A stretch of DNA of 64,000 nt from Sphingobacterium faecium (GTDB lineage: Bacteria; Bacteroidota; Bacteroidia; Sphingobacteriales; Sphingobacteriaceae), in NCBI RefSeq assembly GCF_003054045.1, contig NZ_QBKH01000005.1, positions 248,001-312,000 on the forward strand, in the 5' to 3' direction. The notes under the pieces were generated by a model. It was not told the origin of the DNA. It ran no database searches and saw only the letters and a list, made by a program, of their open reading frames with translations. Below are positions 7,823-16,305 of the stretch, in pieces; the stretch's first letter is position 1; each line of letters begins with the position of its first letter. A program made the position numbers and the translations under genes.

Positions 7823-10354
7823 TTACTTTTTGTTCAATTTCTGTAAACGTTCTTTTGCTGACGGAATGATATCATCATCTTTTTCTTCATAATTTTCAAT
7901 CACACTTTCCAACGTACTCTTCGCTTGCAAAGCATTGCCTTTACGCGCATAGCTATCAGCAAGCAATAGGAAACTCTTGGCCTCCCAGTATGCATTTTCT
8001 TCCTCACTGTTAATCACCTCAAAGGCTGTTTCAATGGCTTTGTCGTATTCCTTGTTATCATACTGCAGTTGCCCAACACGGTATCGCGCTTCTGCGCCGA
8101 CCGCCTTTTGGCTCTTCAGAGCAGCCAAATTGAATTCCTTCATGGCAGACACGATGTTCTTTTGTTGTAGCAATACCCTTCCACTGTATAAATGAGCTTT
8201 AGCAATTTCCTCCTGCGATGCGCCATCGTAATCCTTTATCAACTTCGCATACTTGGCCATCTGCTCCATATCACCGAGTTCGAAATAACAAATCATCAGG
8301 TTACTTACTGCGTAACCATAGTTCTTTTTATACTCTGAATTGAGCTCCAATTTTTTGAGGTGCACAATTGCCTCGTTGTATTCTTTTAGATCTAGATATA
8401 GCGCAGCCACTGTCAGCAAAGTGTTTTCTGTATACTTGCTTGTCCAGTCGTTTAGGATGATATTCAGATCGTGCAGTGCTTCCTTTGAATGCCCAGTGCG
8501 GTACGAACTCACCCCGCGGATATAACGGGCATATTTTTCTTGTTTGGGTTTAGGAAATTTATCAAAATACGCATTGATGGCTTCCACCGAAGCTGCGTAT
8601 TGCTGCTTGGCAAACAGGGATTGGGCTGCTTGAAAAGCCATATTATCTTGCTCCGCAGGACTCAGATTACTGACATTGGTGCCGATTGCGTAATGAATAT
8701 AGCTCGTAGCATCCCCTTGGTCGAGGTAGATGTTTTCAATAAAACGCATCGCTTGCTGTGCCTCATTGCTTTTGGAATATTTCTCCACAACACTTTTAAA
8801 AGTGGCTTTCGCCGCTTCGGAATCATCTTTATTATACTGCACGAGCCCTATGGTCATCAACGCACGGGGCACATAGCTGCTGCGCGGGTACTTTTCGATC
8901 ATCCGTTGCAAACCATCGATAGCGCGATCATAATCTCCCGTAGTGAAATAGGTATAGGGGATCTCAAAAGCGGCGTCATCTGCATAGTTCGAAGCAGGAA
9001 ATTGCTTCAAAACAGACTGCAGGATCTTTAGCTTGGTTTCATAGTCTCCCTGCAATCCAAAGATAACACCTCGTTGGAACAATGCATAGTCCTGGTTGGA
9101 AGTTTTGCTGTTGATAAGCTTATCATAATATTGGTTGGCACGGTCGTAATTGCGCATGGACAAATACGAATCGCCCAAACGTGCGATTACGTCATGACGT
9201 ATATTTTCATCTAGCGAACTTCCTTCGACAGCTAAAAAGCGTTCAAAATAATCGGCCGATATACGAAAACTGTTACTTCTGAACGCTGCATAAGCCAGTC
9301 CATAATTTGCATAATTATATACGTCGGTGCTTTTTGCAATGGGCAACCGTAGGAATCGGGAGAAGTTTTCTACCGCCTCCCCGTATTTGCGCACTTCATA
9401 CATCGCTTCCGCTTTCCAATACGTAGCTAGCGCAGCCATTTTGGCATCGATCGGAAATTTTTCCGATCTCATGAATATCGATATGCTATTTTCGAAAGCG
9501 CGTTCGTTATAAAACTCCAATCCGCGATAGTACGTTGCTTTTTGATAGGTAGCATCGACTTCCGGCCCTCTATCTTTCAACGATTCCAGCAGACTTACTC
9601 CAGTATGGAAGTTACTCGTCCCCAATAAGATTTGAGCGGATAGTATTTCCGCACTTTCTTGTGCTTGAGCGCCTGGTTCACGACCTCCATATTGTTGAAC
9701 TATATATTTTTCTAGAACTTTCTGAGCGGCTTGGGTGGAGTCCATTGCATACAAGATTTTGGCATAGTTAAATTGCGCATCTGCTTTCAGTTGGGGATCA
9801 AAATCTAGCTTCATCGCTTTGACAAATGCATTTCGTGCGCGTTGCTTATCGCCGGTTTCCAGTGCAATATGACCTAAAGTTATGATCGAACCCTGATAAA
9901 AGGCATCCGAAGCTTCCAGCGACTCCAAAATAGAGGCCGCTCTTGGATATTCACGTGCTTGGTAAGCCAGATAGCTGATACGGTAACTGTCAATATTGCT
10001 CCGTAAAGCGTTTGGATGCTGTTTAAGCAATATCGTGTAATAAGCTTGTTTGAATGTCTTATTTGCAAAATAGGTAGCTGTGGCTATTTGGCGTAGCTCC
10101 GTCTCAATCGCTTCCCGATTGATATGGCTCATATCTGGGCTCCTGCGAACCTTCACGGCATCGGCCAGCACAGGTCGGTAGTCGCGTACGACATCAATGG
10201 AATCCATCGTCTTAATTTGATGTTCATCCACTTGTTGCTTTTCTTTCTGCTGTTTCTCCACTTGCTGCCCATATCCCGTAACCATCAAAGTTGAAATCAC
10301 TGCGGTAAATAGGTATTTCAGGTAGTTGTGGTCAATTCTTTTTATCCATATCAT
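7823..10354 (-). CDS. Exported tetratricopeptide repeat protein
   Basis: I place the start at 10354 (MIWIKRIDHNYLKYLF) rather than 63 bases upstream: it gives a basic N-terminus with a hydrophobic signal segment and has GGAAGA 5 bases ahead. The product is 843 residues. After the signal comes a Lys/Gln-rich stretch, the short segment IDVVRDYRPVLADAVKVR, then roughly 18-20 TPR-like helical pairs to the C-terminus (for example NYADDAAFEIPYTYFTTGDY, DKAIETAFEVI). TPR proteins of this size in Bacteroidota serve as periplasmic or outer-membrane scaffolds; no partner can be named. The VRDYRPVLADAVK segment resembles, from memory, the N-terminus of outer-membrane proteins in the family, hinting at a shared partner or an old fusion. 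Confidence 0.8.
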   Translation of the reverse strand: MIWIKRIDHNYLKYLFTAVISTLMVTGYGQQVEKQQKEKQQVDEHQIKTMDSIDVVRDYRPVLADAVKVRRSPDMSHINREAIETELRQIATATYFANKTFKQAYYTILLKQHPNALRSNIDSYRISYLAYQAREYPRAASILESLEASDAFYQGSIITLGHIALETGDKQRARNAFVKAMKLDFDPQLKADAQFNYAKILYAMDSTQAAQKVLEKYIVQQYGGREPGAQAQESAEILSAQILLGTSNFHTGVSLLESLKDRGPEVDATYQKATYYRGLEFYNERAFENSISIFMRSEKFPIDAKMAALATYWKAEAMYEVRKYGEAVENFSRFLRLPIAKSTDVYNYANYGLAYAAFRSNSFRISADYFERFLAVEGSSLDENIRHDVIARLGDSYLSMRNYDRANQYYDKLINSKTSNQDYALFQRGVIFGLQGDYETKLKILQSVLKQFPASNYADDAAFEIPYTYFTTGDYDRAIDGLQRMIEKYPRSSYVPRALMTIGLVQYNKDDSEAAKATFKSVVEKYSKSNEAQQAMRFIENIYLDQGDATSYIHYAIGTNVSNLSPAEQDNMAFQAAQSLFAKQQYAASVEAINAYFDKFPKPKQEKYARYIRGVSSYRTGHSKEALHDLNIILNDWTSKYTENTLLTVAALYLDLKEYNEAIVHLKKLELNSEYKKNYGYAVSNLMICYFELGDMEQMAKYAKLIKDYDGASQEEIAKAHLYSGRVLLQQKNIVSAMKEFNLAALKSQKAVGAEARYRVGQLQYDNKEYDKAIETAFEVINSEEENAYWEAKSFLLLADSYARKGNALQAKSTLESVIENYEEKDDDIIPSAKERLQKLNKK

Positions 10355-10882
10355 TGTTCTTCCGTATTTCTGGGTTTTTCTAAATGTCCTTTGCCGATGA
10401 AGCAATATTGTCATCATCCTTTAGCTAGTAGGGTCAAAACTAAATAATTCTAACAATATTGTATAAACAGTCATTAAAAAATTGGCCCCTAAAAGGCAAT
10501 TTATAAGTCATATCAATCTTATTGTTGAGATCTCCTATTTATTTGCTTGCTATCAGCAACTGAATTGAAACAATTTTAGAGCCAAGAAGAAAAGTAGAAG
10601 TGAAATGATCAATTTTATAGCAAAAAGCACAAAAGCTAATTTTAATAGTTGGACACATTTCAGAAATCCTAAATTAGTGTAGAAGTACTTTTGTTACAAA
10701 ATGATAGAGATCATTTTATAGTTTGGCTACCATAATGAATCACTACAAAAGTTTACAGGATTAGATAAAATGATCCTAAAAGAATATTTGGATACCGATC
10801 ATTTATTGTAGACTCCTGACATAGGGCTGTCACTTTTCACGTTTAAATTTGCTTTGTTAATTAATTTTTAAAAGATCTAAAA
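10355..10882. promoter_or_regulatory. Gap between divergent genes; promoter and palindrome before the YdeI-like gene
   Basis: Most of these 528 bases are AT-rich with no recognisable gene. Near the right end TAAATTTG (10844-10851) fits the -7 consensus, 31 bases before the start at 10883. A palindrome TGACA-N6-TGTCA (10817-10832) sits just upstream of it, in a good place for a regulator. Confidence 0.35.
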
Positions 10883-11512
10883 ATGCCAAACGTAATGGAT
10901 ACAGGATCTAATGCAATAGAATACTACAAAATGCTCAACAGAGAGGTAGAAACATATTGTCCTCAAAGCAGAACGGGTTGGAGACAATGGTTGGAAAAAA
11001 ACCATCAGTCCAAACAATCTGTTTGGCTTGTTTATTACACAAAAAAGTCTCATATTCCTTCCATAAGTTGGAGTGAAGCTGTTGATGAAGCACTGTGCTT
11101 TGGTTGGATTGACAGCACAAAAAAAACGATAGACGATTGCTCGTATATGCAGTTTTTTGCCAAACGTAAATCTAAAAGCCACTGGTCAAAAATCAACAAA
11201 GAAAAAGTTCAACAACTTATTGCAAATGGACTCATGACTCAAGCAGGTTTTGATAGTATTGAAACCGCTAAACATAATGGTTCTTGGAATATGTTAGATG
11301 AATTGGAAGAACTGATCATCCCGAAAGATCTAGAGATAGCATTTAAAAAACACAATGGGTCAAAAGAATATTTCATCAGCTTGAGCAGATCGGCAAGAAA
11401 AATAATATTAGGGTGGATCTTGTTTGCCAAACGTCAAGAAACCCGAAAAAAACGCATTGACGAAGTTGTAAAAAGTGCAGAGCAGAATCTTAAACCCAAA
11501 CACTTGCGATAG
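10883..11512 (+). CDS. YdeI/OmpD-associated family protein
   Basis: The 209-residue cytosolic protein matches the YdeI/OmpD-associated family. The N-terminal domain has the conserved SRTGWRQWLEKNH segment, WSEAVDEALCFGWIDS (about 54-69) and FAKRKSKSHWSKINKEKV. A C-terminal segment with SRSARKIILGWILFAKRQETRKKRI is the characteristic basic helix pair of the OmdA domain. The family is linked to bacteriocin or antibiotic tolerance in enterobacteria, but its biochemical role is not settled. It is a single gene with its own promoter candidate and ends at a strong bidirectional terminator. Confidence 0.85.
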   Translation: MPNVMDTGSNAIEYYKMLNREVETYCPQSRTGWRQWLEKNHQSKQSVWLVYYTKKSHIPSISWSEAVDEALCFGWIDSTKKTIDDCSYMQFFAKRKSKSHWSKINKEKVQQLIANGLMTQAGFDSIETAKHNGSWNMLDELEELIIPKDLEIAFKKHNGSKEYFISLSRSARKIILGWILFAKRQETRKKRIDEVVKSAEQNLKPKHLR

Positions 11513-11606
11513 AATACAACAGATATACTTGACTCAGTTTGATTAGGGAATGTACCAAAAACTGTGTCGAAGGAGATGTCCAACAGTGATGATATACCGT
11601 TAAAAT

Positions 11607-11648
11607 AAAAAAAAGATGCTTTCTGACCATGGAAAGCATCTTTTTTTT
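11607..11648. terminator. Strong bidirectional terminator
   Basis: Thirteen-base arms AAAAGATGCTTTC and GAAAGCATCTTTT enclose 8 bases and are flanked by A- and T-runs. It serves the YdeI-like gene on the plus strand and the DUF4374 operon on the minus strand. Confidence 0.85.
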
Positions 11649-11668
11649 ATTTTAAAACATCTTTGGAA

Positions 11669-12910
11669 CTAATATTTTAATTTGGAGATAGAAGTTACAT
11701 CCTGTATTCCTGTAAACTTGATACCTCTTGTAGCTGTTGCTTTTTCGGTATCAATGGTATAAGAATATAATACTTGGTTATCGTCTTTTAAGACATAATA
11801 TGCTGTTTTTCCATCTTCTTCAATAAAAGTCTTATTCTCGTAGGGCATTTGAGCATGATTGGGAATTCCGGTAACATTGGTCACAGATTTATTGATAACA
11901 TCTACTATGGCCAAGTTGACAATACCTCCACTTACCCCGCCAGTCACTTCAGTCTGGTAGAAGGTCATCAGAAACTTTCCATTTTTGATATGTGTGCCAC
12001 GGGCAATTTTCTTACCTGTTTTTGCTTGTACGTCGAAGTAGTAATTTGGATCAACTTGATCTGTTGTAGCATTTATCTTGATAATGGCCGATGGTTTGGT
12101 GGAAGGTTTACCTGTTATTCCTGCCGAAGTAGACCATGCATATACATCACCATTTTCGATTTGTTGCACACCTTGCATACCAAACCAGTTTCCGATTGGA
12201 CCCATTCTGCCATCGCGGATTACTTTTTGGTAAGCCATATCCCCTTTATTAAATACTGCGATCCAGGTACTGTCCACATATTTAGTTACTTGACCTGTTA
12301 CTCCTGGTGAACAATTAAAAGGCATATAGATCTTTTCGTTTACTTCAAATAGTCCGTTGAAATTTGCCATCTCTCCGTTTCCTGTTATTTTGGCCAGATT
12401 AACAGAATTTCTACCGGCAAGCATTAACTTTTTTGCATCAAATTTATAAAGTGTCGCAACTGGATTTTCTAAAGACCTTGCAACAGAAATACCGACATAG
12501 GCATCTTCACCAATTTTGGTATAAGCTCCTGTAAATTCGGTATTGACCTGATTACCATATTTCCGAAGTACACCAGTTTCATCAAGTTTATAGGGTTGCG
12601 TAGGCCCTTGGTCTGCATAGGTGATACCAAATAGCGTGTTGTTTTGTGCAAGAAATGAATAAGCATTTGTTTCTACCCCATTGTTCTTGACACTGATCTC
12701 TCCACTTTTGATATCATCAGCACTGATGATGTAACGCGATGCCTCTCCACCAGAACCATCTGAAAATACGACAAAAACATATTTAGATTTACCTGTATCT
12801 GTACCATTACCTAAATCGATTGTACCTGAATCTTTGCTTTTACTGCATGAACCCAGTAACATCATCGCTGCTCCTAGAGCTGCAATGGAGGTGTGTAAAG
12901 TTATTTTCAT
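11669..12910 (-). CDS. DUF4374 lipoprotein, partner of TonB receptor
   Basis: The 413-residue lipoprotein has a lipobox LLGSC (Cys22), so it should be anchored in the outer membrane. The body has repeating beta-propeller-like strands (KYVFVVFSDGSGG, YTKIGEDAYVGIS, IENGDVYAWSTSAG, AYYVLKDDNQVLYSY) and matches the DUF4374 family as I know it. DUF4374 genes regularly sit beside TonB-dependent siderophore receptors in Bacteroidota and are thought to help iron-chelate uptake on the cell surface; that role is inference. The gene starts 5 bases after the receptor's stop, so the two form an operon ending at the terminator at 11607-11648. Confidence 0.82.
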   Translation of the reverse strand: MKITLHTSIAALGAAMMLLGSCSKSKDSGTIDLGNGTDTGKSKYVFVVFSDGSGGEASRYIISADDIKSGEISVKNNGVETNAYSFLAQNNTLFGITYADQGPTQPYKLDETGVLRKYGNQVNTEFTGAYTKIGEDAYVGISVARSLENPVATLYKFDAKKLMLAGRNSVNLAKITGNGEMANFNGLFEVNEKIYMPFNCSPGVTGQVTKYVDSTWIAVFNKGDMAYQKVIRDGRMGPIGNWFGMQGVQQIENGDVYAWSTSAGITGKPSTKPSAIIKINATTDQVDPNYYFDVQAKTGKKIARGTHIKNGKFLMTFYQTEVTGGVSGGIVNLAIVDVINKSVTNVTGIPNHAQMPYENKTFIEEDGKTAYYVLKDDNQVLYSYTIDTEKATATRGIKFTGIQDVTSISKLKY

Positions 12911-12915
12911 ATATT

Positions 12916-15309
12916 TTATTTTAAGTTGTTAAGGACATATCTGAATTTGATGTTAAAGTTTCTACTGGGTTTCTGCAGCATATAATTATCGTACAGGGTC
13001 GCATCGGTGAGATTACGCACATCAAGTCCAATGTTATAGCGCCCATTCTGGAACGAATACGTTATATTAACATCTTGGGATACTTGGGTAGGTATCACTT
13101 CCTTGTCTGCGGCACCAGCGGAAGGCCATCTCAGATAAAATGACTTCACGTAAAATAAGCTATAACCCAAGCTTAGTGCCGACTGTTTGATAAAAAGATC
13201 CTTGATCATGTAGGAGATTTCCGCTGAACCATACAGATAAGGAATATTGGGAATACGGTCCTTATAAAAGACACTGATTTCCTCTTTACCAGGTTCACGT
13301 TTAGTTGCATTGCGCAGATTTTGATAGGTGAAATTCCCACCAATAAAAAGCTTTTTATCGAAAGAATAGCGAAGGTCAAAGTCAAATCCTAAATTGTTGA
13401 CATCACGGATATTTTCGGATATCTGACGCATTATTCCATTGAAATCGGTGTTGCTATTGGAAAGACGGATAAAGTCCATTGCTTTTCTATAGATCAAACC
13501 ACCATTAAGGTTAAAGGCATTTTTTTCGTGCAGCGTAAACAGATAGTTAATGCCTAGATTGATGTTGTGAGAACTTTCCGGTTTCAAATTTTGATTTCCT
13601 TCCAAAGCGTCTACGTTGCCAAAAAGTTCGTTGAGCTCGGGTATGCGATAAGCCTTTTCGTATGATAGCTTCAGTTGCATATTGGGCTTCAGATAATAGG
13701 AAGTCGCCATGCCATAGCCAAAAAGATTTCTGGTAGCATCTAATGGCAAGTACTCCCCTGGTGTAGGCGACTGATAGCCTTTTACTTTCTGATAAAAGTA
13801 TTTGACAAAAATACTGTAATCCAGTTTGTCTACAGCATTATTGTAGAAGCCTAAAGAAGCAATATTATTATTGGTAATTGAAGATTGATCGTATATCGGA
13901 TTGTCGGGATCTAATTCGCTTTTTGTTTTTCTATTTGCTGTCTTGAGCGTATTGTTGAAAAAGAGGTGATTATGCTCATTGAGTGTATATTTCAGATTGA
14001 GTGCAGCATTGCCTCTATTGTTTTTGTATTTGTCAAACTGTCGACTTCGTTCACCACCTACATCTTCAGGTTTGGCTTTGTATTCCCAGCTTCCATCCCA
14101 AAAATACCTTTTGAAAACTGTATCTACCACGGTTTCTTCCCCAAAGTCATAGTTAGCTCTTAATGATACATCCAATCCTGATATCAGAAAATTATTCTTT
14201 CTATATTGAATGGTTGGTTGGAGCAGATTTCCCCTCTTGAATCTTTCACCGTAAACTTCATACATGCGATTTCCAGTTTGAATATCAGCCCTATTATCTC
14301 CAATATTAATACCGAACAATAATTGATCTGCCCAGGATTTATTGGACCAGCCCATGTTGAAGTTGACCATCTTATTTTTGTAATTATCATGAAATCGACG
14401 TACTCGTGTCGGAATGTATTTTCCTGTGGATTTGTCAACCAGATCGACGTTTACCCAGTAATTATTGTCTGAATAATTTTGATAAGCATTTAGCTCCATG
14501 GTAAATCCATTGTCACCGATATAACCAGCATTGACAGTAGCACGGTGTGTGTTGAATGAACCATAGGAGTACGATACATCTAGATATTTTCCCGGATTGG
14601 TGGCTTTCACTAAGTTAATAGCTCCGCCAATAGCATCCCCACCAAGCCAGACAGGGACAACACCTTTATAGACCTCAATGGCACTCACATAGTTGATCGG
14701 AATGTTATTCAACTGGAAAGATGAACCCTCATTGTCCAAGGGCAACCCATCCATGAATAGTTTAACTTGATTGCCTGTAAATCCATTGAGAGAAATCGAC
14801 ATTTGCGATCCTAGACCACCAGCTTCCTTAAGCTTGACTCCTGATATACGATTAAGCGCCTGGCCTACATCAGTCGATGAATTGTGAAGCTTCTTAGCAT
14901 CGATAGCGGTCACATTGTAAGCTTGTTTATTCGTCTGATCTACTTTGGAAAGACCAAGTATATCAACTGCATCTAAGATTTTTCCTTCGTCATCCATCGT
15001 GAATATGGTCGGATTGGCGCGCTCCGCGAGTGAGATTACCTGTTTGATTTTTTTCTTTCCGACTTGGGTAATCTCGATGGTTACTTCTTTTCCCTGTAAA
15101 TTGTCAATAGTAAATTTACCTTCATTATCAGCGACTACGGTCTGCTTGCTAACCCGAATAGTCGCTCCACTGACTGCTTGCCCATGGCCATCGCGCACAT
15201 AACCACTAAATTCTACACCCTTATTTTGCCCATATGCCTGTAGACTGAGTATGGAAAAGATGGCAGATAAACATATTAATTTGGTGAAGGAGGTTGTTTT
15301 ATAATTCAT
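12916..15309 (-). CDS. TonB-dependent outer-membrane receptor (probable siderophore receptor)
   Basis: I choose the start at 15309 (MNYKTTSFTKLICLS), which begins a normal signal peptide ending LQAYGQ; the upstream 13 residues lack that character. The product is 797 residues. The order is signal peptide, carboxypeptidase-regulatory-like domain (GYVRDGHGQAVSGATIRV..., about 30-110), plug domain (QALNRISGVKLKEAGGLGSQ, GLPLDNEGS, about 125-235) and a 22-strand-type barrel ending in RNFNIKFRYVLN. The length and the FepA/IutA-like plug fit a siderophore or haem receptor rather than a SusC glycan porin, which would be over 1000 residues. The adjacent DUF4374 gene supports iron uptake. Regulation by Fur is expected, but no clear Fur box was found. 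Confidence 0.85.
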   Translation of the reverse strand: MNYKTTSFTKLICLSAIFSILSLQAYGQNKGVEFSGYVRDGHGQAVSGATIRVSKQTVVADNEGKFTIDNLQGKEVTIEITQVGKKKIKQVISLAERANPTIFTMDDEGKILDAVDILGLSKVDQTNKQAYNVTAIDAKKLHNSSTDVGQALNRISGVKLKEAGGLGSQMSISLNGFTGNQVKLFMDGLPLDNEGSSFQLNNIPINYVSAIEVYKGVVPVWLGGDAIGGAINLVKATNPGKYLDVSYSYGSFNTHRATVNAGYIGDNGFTMELNAYQNYSDNNYWVNVDLVDKSTGKYIPTRVRRFHDNYKNKMVNFNMGWSNKSWADQLLFGINIGDNRADIQTGNRMYEVYGERFKRGNLLQPTIQYRKNNFLISGLDVSLRANYDFGEETVVDTVFKRYFWDGSWEYKAKPEDVGGERSRQFDKYKNNRGNAALNLKYTLNEHNHLFFNNTLKTANRKTKSELDPDNPIYDQSSITNNNIASLGFYNNAVDKLDYSIFVKYFYQKVKGYQSPTPGEYLPLDATRNLFGYGMATSYYLKPNMQLKLSYEKAYRIPELNELFGNVDALEGNQNLKPESSHNINLGINYLFTLHEKNAFNLNGGLIYRKAMDFIRLSNSNTDFNGIMRQISENIRDVNNLGFDFDLRYSFDKKLFIGGNFTYQNLRNATKREPGKEEISVFYKDRIPNIPYLYGSAEISYMIKDLFIKQSALSLGYSLFYVKSFYLRWPSAGAADKEVIPTQVSQDVNITYSFQNGRYNIGLDVRNLTDATLYDNYMLQKPSRNFNIKFRYVLNNLK

Positions 15310-15812
15310 TTTGGTTGATATAATATTTGGTAAGATGACTAGTTGCAACGGTTGTGGGGCTCCATTAAATAATGAATAACTTGTACTGCGTTTATTTCAT
15401 AATTGTGCATTGTTGAATACGGTAAGATCGGATAATATAGATCGTATTTTTTCATTTGAAATACTTATGCTTATTTAGATTAATTATAAACAAAGCAAAT
15501 GTAAAAAGAAATTCCTATTCTACAAGCTATTTTTAAAAATTATTAAGAACCATTATAAATAGAATTTATCGCCCTATTTATTAGATACATATAATTACAT
15601 TAATAGGTATATTATCTATTTAAATGAGCTTAATTTTGATTTATATGGGATAAATCGTAAGGGAAAGAAATAGATTATATATACATATGGCGCCATGTTT
15701 TTAGCCGTATCTGTGTCTACAAGCAGCAGAACGTTGTGGTTAATTTTAAGTAATAAGTCCTACCCTTTTCAAATTTACATGGCAACACTACCTATCTTAC
15801 CCTTTATATTTA
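15310..15812. other. AT-rich spacer between receptor operon and MarR gene
   Basis: The receptor promoter must lie here. Bases 15560-15630 are strongly AT-rich, with the loose palindrome TTAATAG-N9-CTATTTAA (about 15599-15622). I see no gene and no defined iron-box consensus. Confidence 0.3.
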
Positions 15813-15856
15813 TTTGACATATCAAATAAATAATTATATTTGTTTGATATGTCAAA
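15813..15856 (+). promoter_or_regulatory. MarR-type operator over the promoter of the MarR gene
   Basis: Two 18-base arms, TTTGACATATCAAATAAA (15813-15830) and TTTGTTTGATATGTCAAA (15839-15856), are inverted repeats with one mismatch. Each arm is itself nearly palindromic, as expected for two dimer sites. A -7 box TATATTTG (15835-15842) lies between them and TTTG at 15813 can act as the -33 element (18-base spacer). The site ends 5 bases before the MarR start, so self-repression is the obvious reading. Confidence 0.75.
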
Positions 15857-15861
15857 TAAAT

Positions 15862-16305
15862 ATGAAATTCGAAACCCCAACTAGTACCGTTCTCTACTCT
15901 ATTGAAGAAACGATAAAAGCTTATCGTAGATTATGTCAACAAAATATATCGAGCATAGTGCCCACGATTACTGTGGACCAAGCTTTGATTTTAATTATCA
16001 TTGACAGAGAGGACAAAAGTCAATCTGAAATAGCCGATTTAGTTTTTAAGGATTATGCATCAATGACCCGAATAATCAAATTGATGATAAACAAAAACTA
16101 TCTCACAAAAACTATTGACGATGCTGACAAACGAAAATCGGAATTAAAAATCACAGCAAGTGGTAAAGAAATCATTGAAAAACTAAACCCTGTCATCAAG
16201 AAAAATAGAGAGACTGCATTAAACTCATTATCGGAACAAGAATTAAAACAATTATTTGAAATATTGAATAAAATTACCCAAAACTGTAAATCAAATAGTA
16301 AATGA
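15862..16305 (+). CDS. MarR family transcriptional regulator
   Basis: I place the start at 15862 (MKFETPTSTVLYS). A longer frame from a TTG at 15814 would run through the operator and promoter. The 147-residue protein has the MarR winged helix-turn-helix: VDQALILIIIDREDKSQSEIADLVFKDYASMTRIIKLMINKNYL, then the wing DDADKRKSELKITASGKE with the family's DxRxxxxxLT-like pattern (DKRKSELKIT). Long helices at both ends form the dimer. The TGA overlaps the ATG of the serine hydrolase (ATGA at 16302-16305), so both are one operon. It most likely represses itself and the hydrolase through the operator just upstream; the inducing ligand is unknown. Confidence 0.88.
   Translation: MKFETPTSTVLYSIEETIKAYRRLCQQNISSIVPTITVDQALILIIIDREDKSQSEIADLVFKDYASMTRIIKLMINKNYLTKTIDDADKRKSELKITASGKEIIEKLNPVIKKNRETALNSLSEQELKQLFEILNKITQNCKSNSK

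Noticed and set aside
8489..9031. 180-residue plus-strand open frame
   Set aside because: It lies wholly antisense to the TPR gene, whose repeats explain the open frame; no start context or family match.
11849..12310. 153-residue plus-strand open frame
   Set aside because: Antisense to the DUF4374 gene, Cys- and Thr-rich composition typical of a shadow frame.
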